64,000 nt of DNA from Mauremys mutica (Eukaryota; Chordata; Testudines; Geoemydidae): positions 12,699,105 through 12,763,104 of the forward strand of contig NC_059081.1 in assembly GCF_020497125.1 (NCBI RefSeq), in the 5' to 3' direction. The position numbers and the translations under genes were made by a program. Below are positions 1-29,325 of this stretch, one piece after another. Under the pieces are notes generated by a model. The model had not been told where the DNA came from. It made no database searches and saw only the letters and a program-made list of their open reading frames with translations. Every line of letters starts with the position of its first letter. The first letter of the stretch is position 1.

Positions 1-16783
<16,783 letters not shown>

Positions 16784-16962
16784 CTACAAAAAGAAGTATA
16801 GCAAGTGAATATCTACAAATGGGGAAGTTATTTAAAAATTTACTTGACATTAAAAAAAAAAAGTTTTACAAAATAGTCAACAACACATGCCTTTCTTGTA
16901 AGTAGTGTCCAGGATTTCAATACTTCATCTTCGTTGTAATAAGCTAAAGGAGATCAATCAAT

Positions 16963-16964
16963 CC

Positions 16965-16995
<31 letters not shown>

Positions 16996-17008
16996 TCACA
17001 CACACACT
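16963..17008. repeat. Compound (TC)n(AC)n microsatellite
   Basis: About 13 TC units followed by ACACAC runs. Confidence 0.95.
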
Positions 17009-19522
17009 TACTTTCAAATAGGTTGTAGTTGAGTTGTGGTTGTCTTTTGTCTACCAGTATAATGGGGTGATACCATAGTTATATACATTGATAGCCAAAA
17101 GAAACTTAAATACATTCCCTACCCTTTAAAGGAAGCAAACTGCTTCCATTTTTAATTTTCTGCCTCTCTTCCCCATTCTCTCCCCACCTTTTTTTGTGCC
17201 TGATCCCTCTCCTGAAGATGCCTCCTTTCACTGTGTTCTCTCTTCTCCACTTCCCTTTGTATGTGCTGTCTGTCTCTCCTGTCACCACTGCCCCAGGCTA
17301 CCAGAACAGCTTTATCTTCACAAGGGAGAGGAAGGAGAATTTTTTGGCTCTTCTTGGGCTGCTGTTATTGCACGTGAAAGAAGGAAGAGGAGTAGTTAAA
17401 CATACTTATAGGGGGGTGATCACCTCCACACCCACTCTGACACTAGAGCATGAGTCAGGGTGTATGGGCTTAGACACTGCCACCATTAATAGTGCAAAAA
17501 CATAGTAGGAAATAGGCTGTAGTTCATCACGCTGAGGGGGAGGCTCAGCTCCACCTCAGTTAGGCTTTTTAGCTAATTAGTTTCTGGGTCAGCTCTGTCC
17601 CTAATGTTCTAATCGTCCAATTAAATAGCCAAAGAAGCCAAACCATCTTGCCCAGCAGTACAGAAGGGCTCTCCATCATCTCCTAAGAATTACATTGTGA
17701 TGCCCTACAGCCAATTTAACATCCTGCTACTCGCAAAGCATACATTCCATCCACAAACTTGTATCAAACAGATCAACATGTAATGTTTAAACTTCAGTTT
17801 TCAGTTTGAAAATAGAAAATATGTCTCAAAAAACACTTGCAGTGATTTGAGAAAAATAGTGAGGATTCTGGATTTATCCTAATTTCTAGTGAAGATTTGT
17901 TAATTTCACAAACCCACCACACAATCTGGCATGAAGGGCAGACTCGCCTCAAGTGGGGCCCAGGAGCATTTGATGTTAGGAATGTGGTCCACTGACAGAA
18001 CTGAGTGGTAAAGATTACACATTACTCATCTGCATTATACCTGATTCCAGACAGTACTATTGGTAGTCCTGATTCTTGTGAATATTCAATGCACACAAGC
18101 AAATTAAAACAGAATTAAAAATGTAGCCAAAATTACCATTCTCCAGCATTAATCTAATCAAGACAGGAGAGGATATGTGCCTGCCCTATCACACAAGAGC
18201 AAGAATCTCTAACTCCTTGAATACGTCAGAGAGGTGGCTGATTTTTGAGCTGTGCAGGATTGCCTAATAATCCTCCCCCTTTTCAAGTTCAGCTGCTCAA
18301 CAGCCAAGTCAAAAGAGTGAAGCATGTTGGATATTCAAGATAAAGTGGACCTTGTACCAGTAAACTTTCCACTGCTGGAAGTCCGAATGGATTGACTACT
18401 GATGTATTCACTCAGCTTGACCCTAAATATGTAAGGCACTGACATCATTAAAAGATTTAATGATGTGGCTTCATTTGTTTTTTGGGAGACACTGAAACCC
18501 AAGCTTCTGCACACAAAAGGTCAAAGATATTTATAAATGAATAAGAAAGTAAAAAGGAACCAACAACCTTCAAAAATGTGGAAATATGAAAATGGAGGAA
18601 TACATTTGAGACAAAAAAGTAAAGACTGATACTCCCCAAATCTACAACCTAACCTGTGAGGTAGCTGAAGAACAAGGCCTTTGATGAAACTAGAGAAGAG
18701 AGACTCCAACACATTTGCATGGAATTAATATTCCAGTGAGCAATACCATACAAAAAGGGCTTCCAGACCCTTTGTATTTTTCCAGAATAGATGTCCTCCT
18801 AGATTTCAACAAAAATGTTGAGAACTGTCATGTTAGAAGGGCTCGGTACGCAAGATTCCATAAGTGTGAATATCAATGATTCAGAGACAGATGTTCCTGC
18901 AAGATGCAGAAACCACAGTCTGTAGGGGCAGTTTCGGGTGATGAGGATCAACAATCGTTTGTCTTCACTGAGGAAGGCAGCAAAGTCTCTCTGCAGGCCA
19001 TCCCATGTGAAGAAGAAAGCAGTTGTCCAATCTTGCTGTCGTCAAGAGTCTGGAACAAAGTAAAAGTTCAGAACTTTCTTATTTGATAAAATTTGCAAAC
19101 AAATCTGTTTGTGGAAGGAAGCACATCTGCGTCAGGTAAATGAAGGTGTCCTAAATTTCCAATCTCGTGAGGAGAGTTCCTTCTAACTCTGCCAATCTGT
19201 TTGCCAGTTCAGCTTTGCTGGATCTCATATACTGCTAGAGAGAGAGGATTTTGAGACCGTCTCATTTAACTTTCTGCTTCTAGTGCCATCCTAGAGGATT
19301 TTTAGCACCATCTTTGAAAATATAGTTAAAAATCTCTCAGTAAAGACAGAGGTACAATTAAAAAAAGGTAACATAAAAGGTGTAACTTAAATGCTCCAAA
19401 GCTAAAAGAAATGCAGAGTTAAGATGTTCATTGTGCTTGTTAGAGATTCCCCAAATTCATTGCCTCGAGCAAGGCATTTGAATGTGGGGCTCCACAGGAC
19501 AGACTGCATGGATATGTATACC

Positions 19523-19570
19523 AAGAAAGAAAAAGAAAGGAAGGAAGGAAGAAAAAGAAAAAGAAAGGAC
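19523..19570. repeat. (GAAA)n/(GGAA)n polypurine tract
   Basis: 48 bases of A and G only on the plus strand, with AAGAAAG and AAGGAAGG words. Confidence 0.9.
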
Positions 19571-20064
19571 TGGAAAAAACAAACTCAGAACAGTTGCTCC
19601 ATCCTACAGCTTCTTTCTCTTTTGATACAATGCTCAGGAACTGCTTGCAGAACACTGCATTTCTCACATGTGGGCACCAGAGGCTTTTCTTGCAGCCACA
19701 GCCATCTGGGCAGTGATTGGGAGCGGGGGGGAGAGGGGACACAGACCATTGGCCCCTACCCTGGGTCTGCAAGTAGGGGTTGGGCCTTGCACCCCTCTGA
19801 AGCCACAATGCCGGAGGAGCAGACAGCCAATGTGAGTTCCCCACCTTCTCGTGCGTGGTGGGGCTCAGGCTTCCGACTTCAGCACGGGGTGGTGGGCGGC
19901 AAGCTTCAGCCGTGCTTCAGGCTCACCCCCAGCCCATCACCTCTGGCCCCTGCGGCCTTCCCCAGTCCCTGACCCATCCACCCCATCACCCCTGGCCCCA
20001 ATGCCTCCCTACCCACCTCCCCACCCAAGGCTTACTTTGTCTCCCAGCTTGCCAGGGCTGAGTA

Positions 20065-20231
20065 AGTAAGTCTGCTGTGAAAACTGATATTTGTATGTTT
20101 GTTAATACCACTTTTCACTGCCTCCCCCTAGCTAACAACTCTGCTGCTGAGAAAAGTGATATTAACAAATGGCAGTGAAAAGTGATATTAACAAACATAC
20201 AAATATCACTTTTCACAGAAGCAGACTTACT
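20065..20231. mobile_element. Fold-back (hairpin) element, arms about 60 bp
   Basis: The left arm (20065-20122) and right arm (20170-20231) are near-perfect reverse complements; both begin AGTAAGTCTGC when read from outside. A loop of about 47 bases separates them. MITE-like; the target duplication is not clear. Confidence 0.8.
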
Positions 20232-21329
20232 AGCTAGCAATTCTATTTAAAAACAAAACAAAAAACAAAAAAACAGAAGCCAAAAAAGCAAAAGAAACAA
20301 CAACAAAAAAGACAACAACATGAAAAGTACCTTATTTGTGTTTCTATTCTGGTTAGGTCTTCTAAAGAATAGAGACAACTGCACATTGTTATTATTATTG
20401 AGTTTGGAAAAAAAAACGACATAAATAAATTACAAAGATTTGGTATGTGTCCATATTTATTTGTTTTTCCTAAAGTTAATTACATTTTTCGGAAAAATTG
20501 TCATATTGGCCACCAGCAAGAGTTGGTGACAGCACTCAAAGGCCACCAAAAAATTTGTTGTGAGAACCCCTTCTAGAGCCACTGAACCATGTTGATTTGT
20601 TTCAGAAACAGCTACTCAGACAAACCCAACTACAGCACCTCAGTACAGTTAGTTTCAGTGTGCCTCACATACGTTTTTCCAAAGATTCCTGGTACATTAA
20701 GGAGATCTAAAGATATATCTACACTAAAGCTAGGAACGAGCCTTCCACTTGGGAAAATGGACTTGCTAAAAAAAGCAGTGTGGATATTGTGGCTCAGGCA
20801 GCATCTTGGGCTCTCAAGCCCACCCCAATCCCCCGACTCAGAATGTAAAAGGTACTACTTAACTGAAAATATCTTGAAAGCAAAATGTTGTTGCCTTTGC
20901 CTATTTAGAACAAAAAGACAATTTTGGCAGTGGGTGGAAAAGAAATGTGTCCTGATAACGTAACCTGATCGCCACCGCCAAGTTGACCCATTCTGCATAA
21001 AATGACGCTAACAAGTTCACTATAAACAAAATATAGAGTTGTAAAGAAGCTTACGAGAAATAAGGTGGAAGGAATATGAAAGATTCTGTGAAAATCCTGC
21101 AGAACTGTTAAAAAGTTCTTGGCCAGCTATTATTTTATGGTTGCAGATACTGTTCATTATGATCCAGAGAGCAGAGTCAGTCCCATGCGACGGGCAAAAA
21201 AGGTGATATTCTACCATTTTGGAAACATAAAGGCAGCAATTGAGACTGCTGTAATTATTGTTGCTTTACTCTTCTGTCCACCCAGGGGAAGGTTTTTGCT
21301 TCTGTCTCATTGGCCCAAACTGCTGATAT

Positions 21330-22215
21330 CTTAAGCAATAAGACAAGACCCAACAAGCTGGTTTCATTCCCGGCTGTTCAACGATGGAAGGAGCCAATCT
21401 TCACAGCTTATTCAGACGGCCCAAGAATTCAAGTGCCCCATTCACGTTACATTTGTGGATATCAAGGCATTTGATTCTGTTGACAGGGTATCGCTTTGGC
21501 TGATCTTGAAATTCGCACGCATCCCTGATAAGTTCTGTAGAATGTTTCAACTTCTACATGATGACTCCTCAAGCTTCATTCTTGTAAATCGGAAAAGAAC
21601 TGCCTTCTTCCAAAATAAGGTTGGATGTTCAACAAGGACACGTTACTACCCCAAAATTCTTCAATGCCGTCACAGATTACATGCTTGACCAGACAATAAG
21701 TAAATGCAGGTTAGGCATATGTCTTGATGATAAGAACCTTACCATCATCAATTCTGCCAACAATAGAGCACTAGCTGTCAAATCAACAGACAATCTGGTT
21801 GTGGCTCTTAAATCTCTGGAAAACTCAGCAGCCAAAGTCGGCCTGAAAATTAATTGGGGGTAAACCCAAAATTCTTCCAATTTTAAATATGCTGTGGCCT
21901 TTAGCATATGAATGACCACCCATCTGGGACAGTCAGTGATTTCACCAACACTGTCTGTGTTGTTGATAATACAAGCAGTGTCAACAAAGAACGTGAAGCC
22001 TGCACTTCAAAAGCTCATCAGTAGTGGGGCATTTTATTAAGAATGTCTTTCATGAACCAAACACCCTGATAAGTACAGAGACAAAGCTGAGGATAAATAA
22101 AGCTTCTGTGGTCAGTGTTCTGACCTGTGGGACTGAAACATGGTGCTTCTCTGTCCAGATTAAAAAAAAGTTGGACACCATTCAGATGAAGCATGTCCAA
22201 ATGATCTAAAAATAT
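21330..22215 (+). mobile_element. Non-LTR retrotransposon reverse-transcriptase remnant (RTE-like)
   Basis: About 885 bases of decayed RT on the plus strand. In order: QAGFIPGCSTMEG (21350-21390), FVDIKAFDSVDRVSLW (21450-21500, catalytic Asp region), GIPDK-type ARIPDKFCRMF, a thumb-like SAAKVGLKINW (21825-21860), and a VSVLTCGTETW motif (22111-22143), the usual LYGCETW of RTE/I-type elements. Frames change at least three times. This is a different clade from the CR1 copies. RTE-like is my best guess; other clades share these motifs. Confidence 0.65.
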
Positions 22216-24011
22216 CAAATGGCATGAATTAAAGTCTAATGAAGAACTCCATTTTCTAACTAAACAGGTCGTGCTCTGTCATACAGTCTCCCAACACTCT
22301 CTAAGGTGGTATGGTCATCTACTTCAAATGCCTACCTTCTTCTCTGCAAGACTCATTATCTACTTTGACCCACTGAAAGCAGGATAGAAAAGACCCCCAG
22401 AAGACCTAAAACACAATGGCTGGACAGTGTCAACAGATCCCTGTCTCTCACAGCCATTCTATCCTGTAATGCACTAGATTTGACACAGAACAGCACATCA
22501 TGAAATTGCATGATGTATTCTGTGGCCTGTACGCTGTCCAAATGACTGCATCAGACCTAACCTAACTCGATAATTAGGACGATAGTGACTACTCACTGGA
22601 GTAGAACAGACACCCCAGAGGAAAGAATCATCTTGTTTAACATCAGGACAGAATGCAAGACCAAGCTCTTTTCTCACTTTGACTGGTGGTGGATGGGTGT
22701 ATATATGTGTTTTTCCTTTTATTCTTGTACAAATAATGTTGATTTTATTAAATAATTAACATGCACGTTGAGATACTAATTGGGTGCATTTCAGAAATCT
22801 TAGATGTAAATTAATATGTGCAATATAGCCTTGGAAGAATTTAGGAGATTTTAATGATTGAATAGACAACTTGCGCAAAAGAAAAGAATGGGGAAGTATC
22901 TGGAAAAACTGATAACGTAAATAAAGAGGAAGGAAAATGACTATCTTTTCTCACATATCAAACGTGCATTCTTTAGGTTTCACACTGCTTTTTATTTATC
23001 TATCTATCTACCAACTGTAGAACAGAAGTGGTTGAAATTTTTTGCCAAAAAAATTAATGAAAAATGGCCCTTTTTTAATGAAAATGTTTATATACGTTTT
23101 AAAAATTTATTTCTAAATTTTCTGAGTTTCAAACAAAACATCAAAAAGTTTTGAGTTTTCATCACTTTCGTTTCCTCCCCTCCACCGTCTCCATCTTTTT
23201 ACAGAGGCAAAATGGCAAAAAGAAAAAAAGGAGGGGGAGGGGGATCCTACTCCAAAATGGAACATCTGCATTTTTTTTAAATAAATGGTAAATAATTTCC
23301 CCCCAGAAAGTTACCAGCTAATTCAACTGTGAAATTTAATTAAATAATGTATTATGAACAGATGCAGGCACTAACTCCCTCTCATTGTGCATTCCAAATT
23401 TCAGCCAGGAATAAATGTAAAAATAGTGTGTATAATGGAAATTCTATCATATCTTTCTCAACTAGATGCCATGTTAAAAAATCTCTCTTCAGGATTTCCC
23501 AAAAATCAAAATCAAGATACAATGTGATTCAAGTTATAAAATGGCCTCAGAGCAGAAATACTCCTCCCATCCCCCATAACAGAAATACTCTGATAATGTT
23601 GCTTCTTCAAAATGCAACTTCTCATTTTTTGTTGGGTATTGTTTTAGACCAAGCTAAAGGTAAAAAAAGCTTTCAAGGAAACAAATACCTGAAGCTAGAA
23701 AATACAAGTGTGATGGTTCTTCCCACTATATCCTATCTCCCACAACAATCTTTGGAAAAAGGTTTAGTGTTTTGTCCCCCAGAAGAAAATTGTGCTGAGT
23801 CGACTCATGCAAATAGCGAACCGAGGAAGCTTAACGAATTTTGGTGCAACATTTGGACATTTCCAGACATGTCGTCTATTCTTTGGGCTTGTCTACATGG
23901 AAAAGTTACACATAAGCTAAGGTGTGAATTTAAACAGATATAGTTATACCAGGACAACTCCCTGTGTTCTGGTTCCCATAGAAGAATGCCTTTTTTCAGT
24001 TTAGCTTACAT

Positions 24012-24244
24012 CAGCGGTTCTCAAACTGCGGGTCGTGACCCCATTTTCGTCAGGGCTGGCATTAGACTTGCTGAAGCCTAACCCTCACCACCTAGGCAAA
24101 AGCCTGAGACCCGCTGCCCTTGGGCTTTGTCTTTGCCCCCCCAGGGCAGCAGGGCTCGGGCAGACTCAGGCCCCCCTCCTGGGGTCGTGTAGCAATTTTT
24201 GTTGTCAGAAGGCGGTTGTGATGCAATGAAGTGTGAGAACCCAG
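24012..24244. mobile_element. hAT-type MITE (family A)
   Basis: 233 bp. Ends CAGCGGTTCTCAAACTGCGG and, inverted, CTGGGTTCTCACACTTCATT. The 8-bp duplication GCTTACAT/GCTTACAC (24004-24011, 24245-24252) has one mismatch. Same family as 53179-53465. Confidence 0.9.
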
Positions 24245-24510
24245 GCTTACACTAATTCGACGAGGGTTAAGGTAAACCAAAAAAAGTCACTTTTATTCTA
24301 GAATAAGTTATATCAGTATAACTATACCAGTATAATTACACAGGTATAACTGATAAAAACCTTCACAAATAAGCAACTTTTGCTGAAGCCTCATTAAAAA
24401 AAAAAAAAAGTACCAGCAGCAGATCACAAGACAAGTGGAAGATTTAAATAAATCAATCACAAAATTCAGGTAGGAAAAACAAACAAAAGCCTCCAGTCCT
24501 GTTCCATAGG

Positions 24511-24897
24511 CAGGGGTGGCTCTACGTTTTTGGCCGCCCCAAGCAGTCATGCCTGGGAGGCGCCCCGGAGCCGCGGGAGCAGCGGACCTCCCGCGGGCAT
24601 GACTGCGGAGGGTCCGCTGGTCGCGTGGCTCGGCTGGACCTCCCGCAGCTGCGGACGGTTCGCAGGTCCGGCGGCTCCGCTGGAGCTGCCGCAGTCATGC
24701 CTGCGGGAGGTCCACTGGAGCCGCGGGATGAGCGCCCCCTCCGCAGTCATGCCTGCGGCAGGTCCGGTCCTCCCGGGGCTCCGGTGGACCTCCCGCAGGC
24801 ATGACTGCGGCAGGTCCGCCGGCCCAGCCTGCCGCCCCCCCGGGAAAGGGCCGCCCCACGCGCGTGCTTGCCGCGCTGGGGTCTAGAGCCGGCCCTG
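24511..24897. mobile_element. GC-rich hAT-type non-autonomous element
   Basis: 387 bp, very GC- and CpG-rich. Ends CAGGGGTGGCTCTACG and, inverted, CAGGGCCGGCTCTAGACC. The 8-bp duplication TCCATAGG/TCCACAGG (24503-24510, 24898-24905) has one mismatch. The interior is built of alternating direct and inverted copies of a motif around GTCATGCCTGCGGGAGGTCC. Confidence 0.88.
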
Positions 24898-27019
24898 TCC
24901 ACAGGCCATTCCGTGTCTTGTTCTTGTGTCTGTGTTCCTATTTTGCCAGAACCACTCAGTCCAAACCCTAACTGTATGTACACTGGTGAGTAGGAAAGGT
25001 AAGACTGGTGTAGGAACCTTACCTAGCCCAAAATTTACACCAGCAGAGGGTTTGTATTTAAAATTCTCAAACGTAACTATTAGAATTTTTTACAGGAGGA
25101 AATAGGGCAATATTCCTGCAACTCTTTATGCTAACAAAAAGAGAGATGGCAAAATGACCTAATAATGCTTTAAAAACTATAAGTGCTTAACATGTTGCAT
25201 TTTTATCCTTCGTATTAATAAAACAATACTATCAGCAGAACCCTCCTTAGAAATTAAGAAAAGTATCACTTGGTAATAAATTATAGCTGTTGAGTTCTGA
25301 ATTGCAAAGAAAGTTACCAAACATAAATCAACACACAGAAAAAAAGTTGACAGATCATGAAATTAGAGAATTCTAACTGTACCGTATGACTGAAACCCTC
25401 TTAAGACTCAGATCATTCAGCATATGCCCCTGTGAATAACTATGTTGCTGAACTTGTGCCAATATAGGCCCTGATCCTGCAAAGATGTTTCTATATGCTT
25501 AACTTTGTGCACTGTGAATAGCCATATTAAAATGTGGGACTCCTCACAGCGCACGTGTGAAAATCTTTAGAGGTTTAGGGCCATAGTCTAGAACTTCCTG
25601 CTTTTTCTAAATTCTATATTAGTTGATCATTTATCATAATCATACTGTAACAATACTGAACACAAGTCTCAAAAAGCTTTCCATATTACTTCAGCAACAA
25701 AGCAAGTTAAAAACCACAAACCAGAGAGGCAACCACACTTTAGCCATTCAAAAAACCATGGATGAAAATAAAATATGCAACATTTGTTTACTTTCTGAAC
25801 TGGAAAGATCCATGAATCTTGTGACACTGTATTATCAGCTTCTGTACAACATTAATAAATGCAATATTTCAAAAACCCATTAGAATTTCTATTATTGTAC
25901 AATTGAAATGAATAGAATACATATGGTATCTGTGTCCTTACATTGTGAAACTTAAACACTAAGAAGTCTTAGCTCTAGCTTTAGCTTTACTATAGGTGGG
26001 ATAGTAGCACTGCCTATATTTAAGGTTGCCTGACACTTCTCTGTTTTCACTTGCTTATATCTTTGCCAAACTTCAGCTGTTTTGGATGAAATTTTCCATG
26101 CCAGATATCTGCCAGGGGCTGAATTTTTGTTTTGGTTTGGTCTGGTTTTTTGTTTGGGGTTTTTTTTTTTTTTTTTACTATTTCGGCCAAAACAGTTCAG
26201 CAGTTTCTGAGAGCAAGGCCAAAGAAAAAATACCCCATTGTATTTGTCCATGTTCTTTTGCCCATATTAAAAAATTCTAGTGACCTTTTCTTTGAAAAGC
26301 TCTAATGACCCCATCTTTTGGAGAAGGAACTTGGAATTTGGCAGGGGATGGCTTTTGTGTCTTTTCCATCCCCATGTCAGGGCCCATCCACAGGTGGCCT
26401 GTGTGCATCCATCAGTTACCAAGTTGCATTCAGGAGATGGGTGGCCAGGTCAAGATATTAGGGAGTCAGGGTCAGGGGCCAGGCAAAAAGCAGAGTTGGG
26501 GATGAACCAGGGTCAGAAGTTGGAGACTAAGATCCACAGCAAGGCAAGGTCTGGAGCAGAAGCAAGGAGGCGGTCTGCATTGTTGCTCAGGCTGCTCCCC
26601 AAGATGGCTTCCTAGTTGATATACTAACAATCAGTGGACTGAGGGAGGCAGCCACACAGGCCCTGTTCAGTGGTACTTCCTGCAGTGTCTAGCTTCACAG
26701 TGTCCTCCAGCAGAAATCCAGCCTAAGCTTCCCATTGCAATGAGGAAGAGTCAGCAACCCAGAACCTCATGGTCCCATGTTCTAGTCCTGCAGGTTCTTA
26801 TATCCCATGAAAATCCACACAAATTTGGTCAAATTATCATCCTCTGAAAAAATTCAGTTGGCACATGCTCAACAGACTTCTATCTGCACTGGGAGTGTCT
26901 GAGCAAGGACACTTGGATTGGGAGGTGGGGATAGAAACAACAAGTGGGGATAAGAATGAGACCAGCTGAGGACCCTGGCCTCTGTTCTTTACACTGTTTC
27001 CTAAGAATACAAAATTCAT

Positions 27020-27330
27020 GGTCTCAGTCCTGATCCTCAAGACCATAAACAGCCTGGGCCCAGGATACCTAGAAGAGCCCCTCTAAATTTCTGGAGTGAG
27101 GACCACAGCTGACAGCTCCACTCCTCAGGCACAACAGAACTGCAATTGTCTACAGTAAAGGTACAGCTTGCATGGGCAGGAGAAAGAGCTATCTCAGGGG
27201 CCCATCCAAGATTGTGGAATAAATTCCCACAATAACTAAGAGCGACCATAAACCTCACTATTACCACTGCAAGAACAAGGAAAAAGTTATTTGACTTTGC
27301 TTGTATTAATGTAAACACACAGTACAGTGT
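27020..27330 (+). mobile_element. L2/L3-like LINE 3' fragment
   Basis: The plus strand codes for KTINSLGPGYLEE (compare LNGLGPGYL of L2-type LINEs) and then GERAISGAHPRLWNKFPQ, the pre-terminal RT motif. Stops interrupt it. Confidence 0.6.
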
Positions 27331-27539
27331 ACATATATTAAAATAAAATAGAAATTAAAAATTCCTGTACAACACTCTCCTGGAGAGAGGAAGAGAGAAA
27401 CACAAGTGACAGTTATTAATCATGATTTTAATGCACTTCTGGAAGTGATAAGACACTATGATGATGAGAGCTGTATAAGATCCTCAAGAGGAGAGAATAG
27501 TAAAGGTGACATTAAAATGAGTATCAGCCCTAGCGGTAT

Positions 27540-27800
27540 CTCAGGGAATATTCCATTATGATAACCCCTTCTGATTTTTTATGCATAATGAATAACAGGG
27601 GGCAGAGAACCTTGCAACACTCCATAAAGAAGAGTGTCGAGTAATGATGAGAAAATGTCTATCACCACATTTTGAAATCCCTCTTCCAGTTATGGAACTC
27701 AGTGACTGAAGAACCTGATTGTGTTGAGCAGAATTGAATAGCTGCCTGGCCACCAACACCATGCTATCAACTGTGTCAAAGGCTGCTGTCAGTATCTAAC
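27540..27800 (-). mobile_element. LINE reverse-transcriptase fragment
   Basis: On the minus strand, starting near 27790, the bases code for a AAFDTVDSMVLVARQL-like stretch, matching the LSAAFDTVDHxxLL core of L2/CR1-type reverse transcriptases. It lies in the opposite orientation to the neighbouring fragment at 27020-27330, so the two are separate insertions. Confidence 0.55.
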
Positions 27801-29044
27801 ATTATCAGCAAGGATCATTAGAGCATTCAGCAAGTTGATCAGAACATGTCTGTATTACAAGACAGTCTGAACACAGACTGAAAGAAATAAAATAACTAAT
27901 CAACCACAGACTGGTAGGAACAGAACACCCAAGTCATGCCTTTCTCAAAAACCTTTCCCAAACATGAAAAATTAGAAACCAGGCAAAACTGCCAGAACAA
28001 TCCAGAATTTTTTTTAAATTAAGGCCCACACCTTCATACATTTAACCACAGTCAAGACCTTATTAACTTAAACAGAATCACTGACATTTATTAGCAGCAA
28101 GCCCATCACTAACCCACTGGTAGCAAAAGAGGTACATGACATTTGTGGTCAGAATAAACCCACTGAGAACCATTCTGATCTTGGAATCTGAAACTCAGCC
28201 AGGACAGACTGGGTACAGACATCTTGTTCATCTTAGATATTGATACCACAGTCATAAACCAATCTTTTCTAACCTGGTTGAACTACTGTCCAAAGATTGA
28301 GGGAAAAGTGTTAAGAGCAAACTACTGCTGAATCCATTATGGGTCACTGGCATGCTGTATTCACCAGACTACCAACAACCCAAACTAGTTCTGCCAGATA
28401 ATTCCTCACTCTAGTCTAGACTAAGAGAACTTTAAGAAAAAGAAAAATCTATTGGCCTCCATCACAGACTCCAAGTGGGTTGGCCTTCACCAGACTTCAG
28501 TCTTCTCCCTGACTTTTTAATTACTCAGGCCTATTATTAAATCAAGCCAAAGGGATGATACAAAAAGAGAGGATGTCTTGGAGCCATTTCATGAATGGCA
28601 ATGGGAAACACGTTTATACTAATCCATTAACCCACTTCAGAAATGACTCAATAGCAATTCAGGCGAGAACACTCTAACAGTTCTCTGGAACAGGCACTTT
28701 TCTGGGGAAGGACCACTGAAACTGAGCCTTGACCTTAGTGGCACTGGTACCCTGATCACTGTCTGCACTAATTAAGTGTCAGAATACAGAAGAACAGACA
28801 TTTGGACTGATCCAAAAACAAGGCAAAAGTATGTTTCCATCTCTGTGTGTACTCCCTGTACTTATCAGGGACAAATTGATGAAAGACACTGGTTCCATGA
28901 ACTCACAGCCAATAATTAAGAACTATCATCTGCACTGACTTGGAAACCTCCTACCACTAACAGCCAAGGGGACTCCACCACCAAGTCAGAATTGGTGTAA
29001 TACGGTCACTGCAACCAACATCACAAAAAAGGCAGGAAACTACG

Positions 29045-29325
29045 GGTTTGTCGACACTACCAGCCGATCGACGGGCAGTGATTGATCCAGCGGGGTTGAT
29101 TTATCGTGTCTCGTATAGACGCGATAAACTGACCCCGATCACTCTAGCGTCAATGCCAATACTCCACCTCAACGAGAAGCACAAGGGGAATCGACGGGAG
29201 AGTGCCTCCCATCAACACACCACAGTGAAGACACCACGGTAAGTAGATCTAAGTACGTGGACTTCAGCTATGTTATTTACGTAGCTGAAGCTGCGTAACT
29301 TAGATCGATCCCCCCACCCTACATT
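29045..29325. mobile_element. CpG-bearing palindrome-rich DNA element, one end
   Basis: Starts GGGTTTGTCGACACTACC. It contains inverted pairs (TTTATCGTGTCTCGT / AGACGCGATAAAC at 29098-29130, and the pair GTAGATCTAAGTACGTGG / GCGTAACTTAGATCGATC at 29243-29308). It is rich in TCGA and CGAC words unlike its AT-rich surroundings. The right end is not clear. Confidence 0.6.

Noticed and set aside
19424..20069. 182-codon plus-strand frame
   Set aside because: It crosses a polypurine microsatellite and a GC-rich repeat-like block; there is no conserved domain and no splice context.
23347..23943. 198-codon plus-strand frame
   Set aside because: Longer than expected by chance in AT-rich DNA, but I recognise no family, see no promoter or splice partner, and the composition looks random. 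Worth only a routine protein search.
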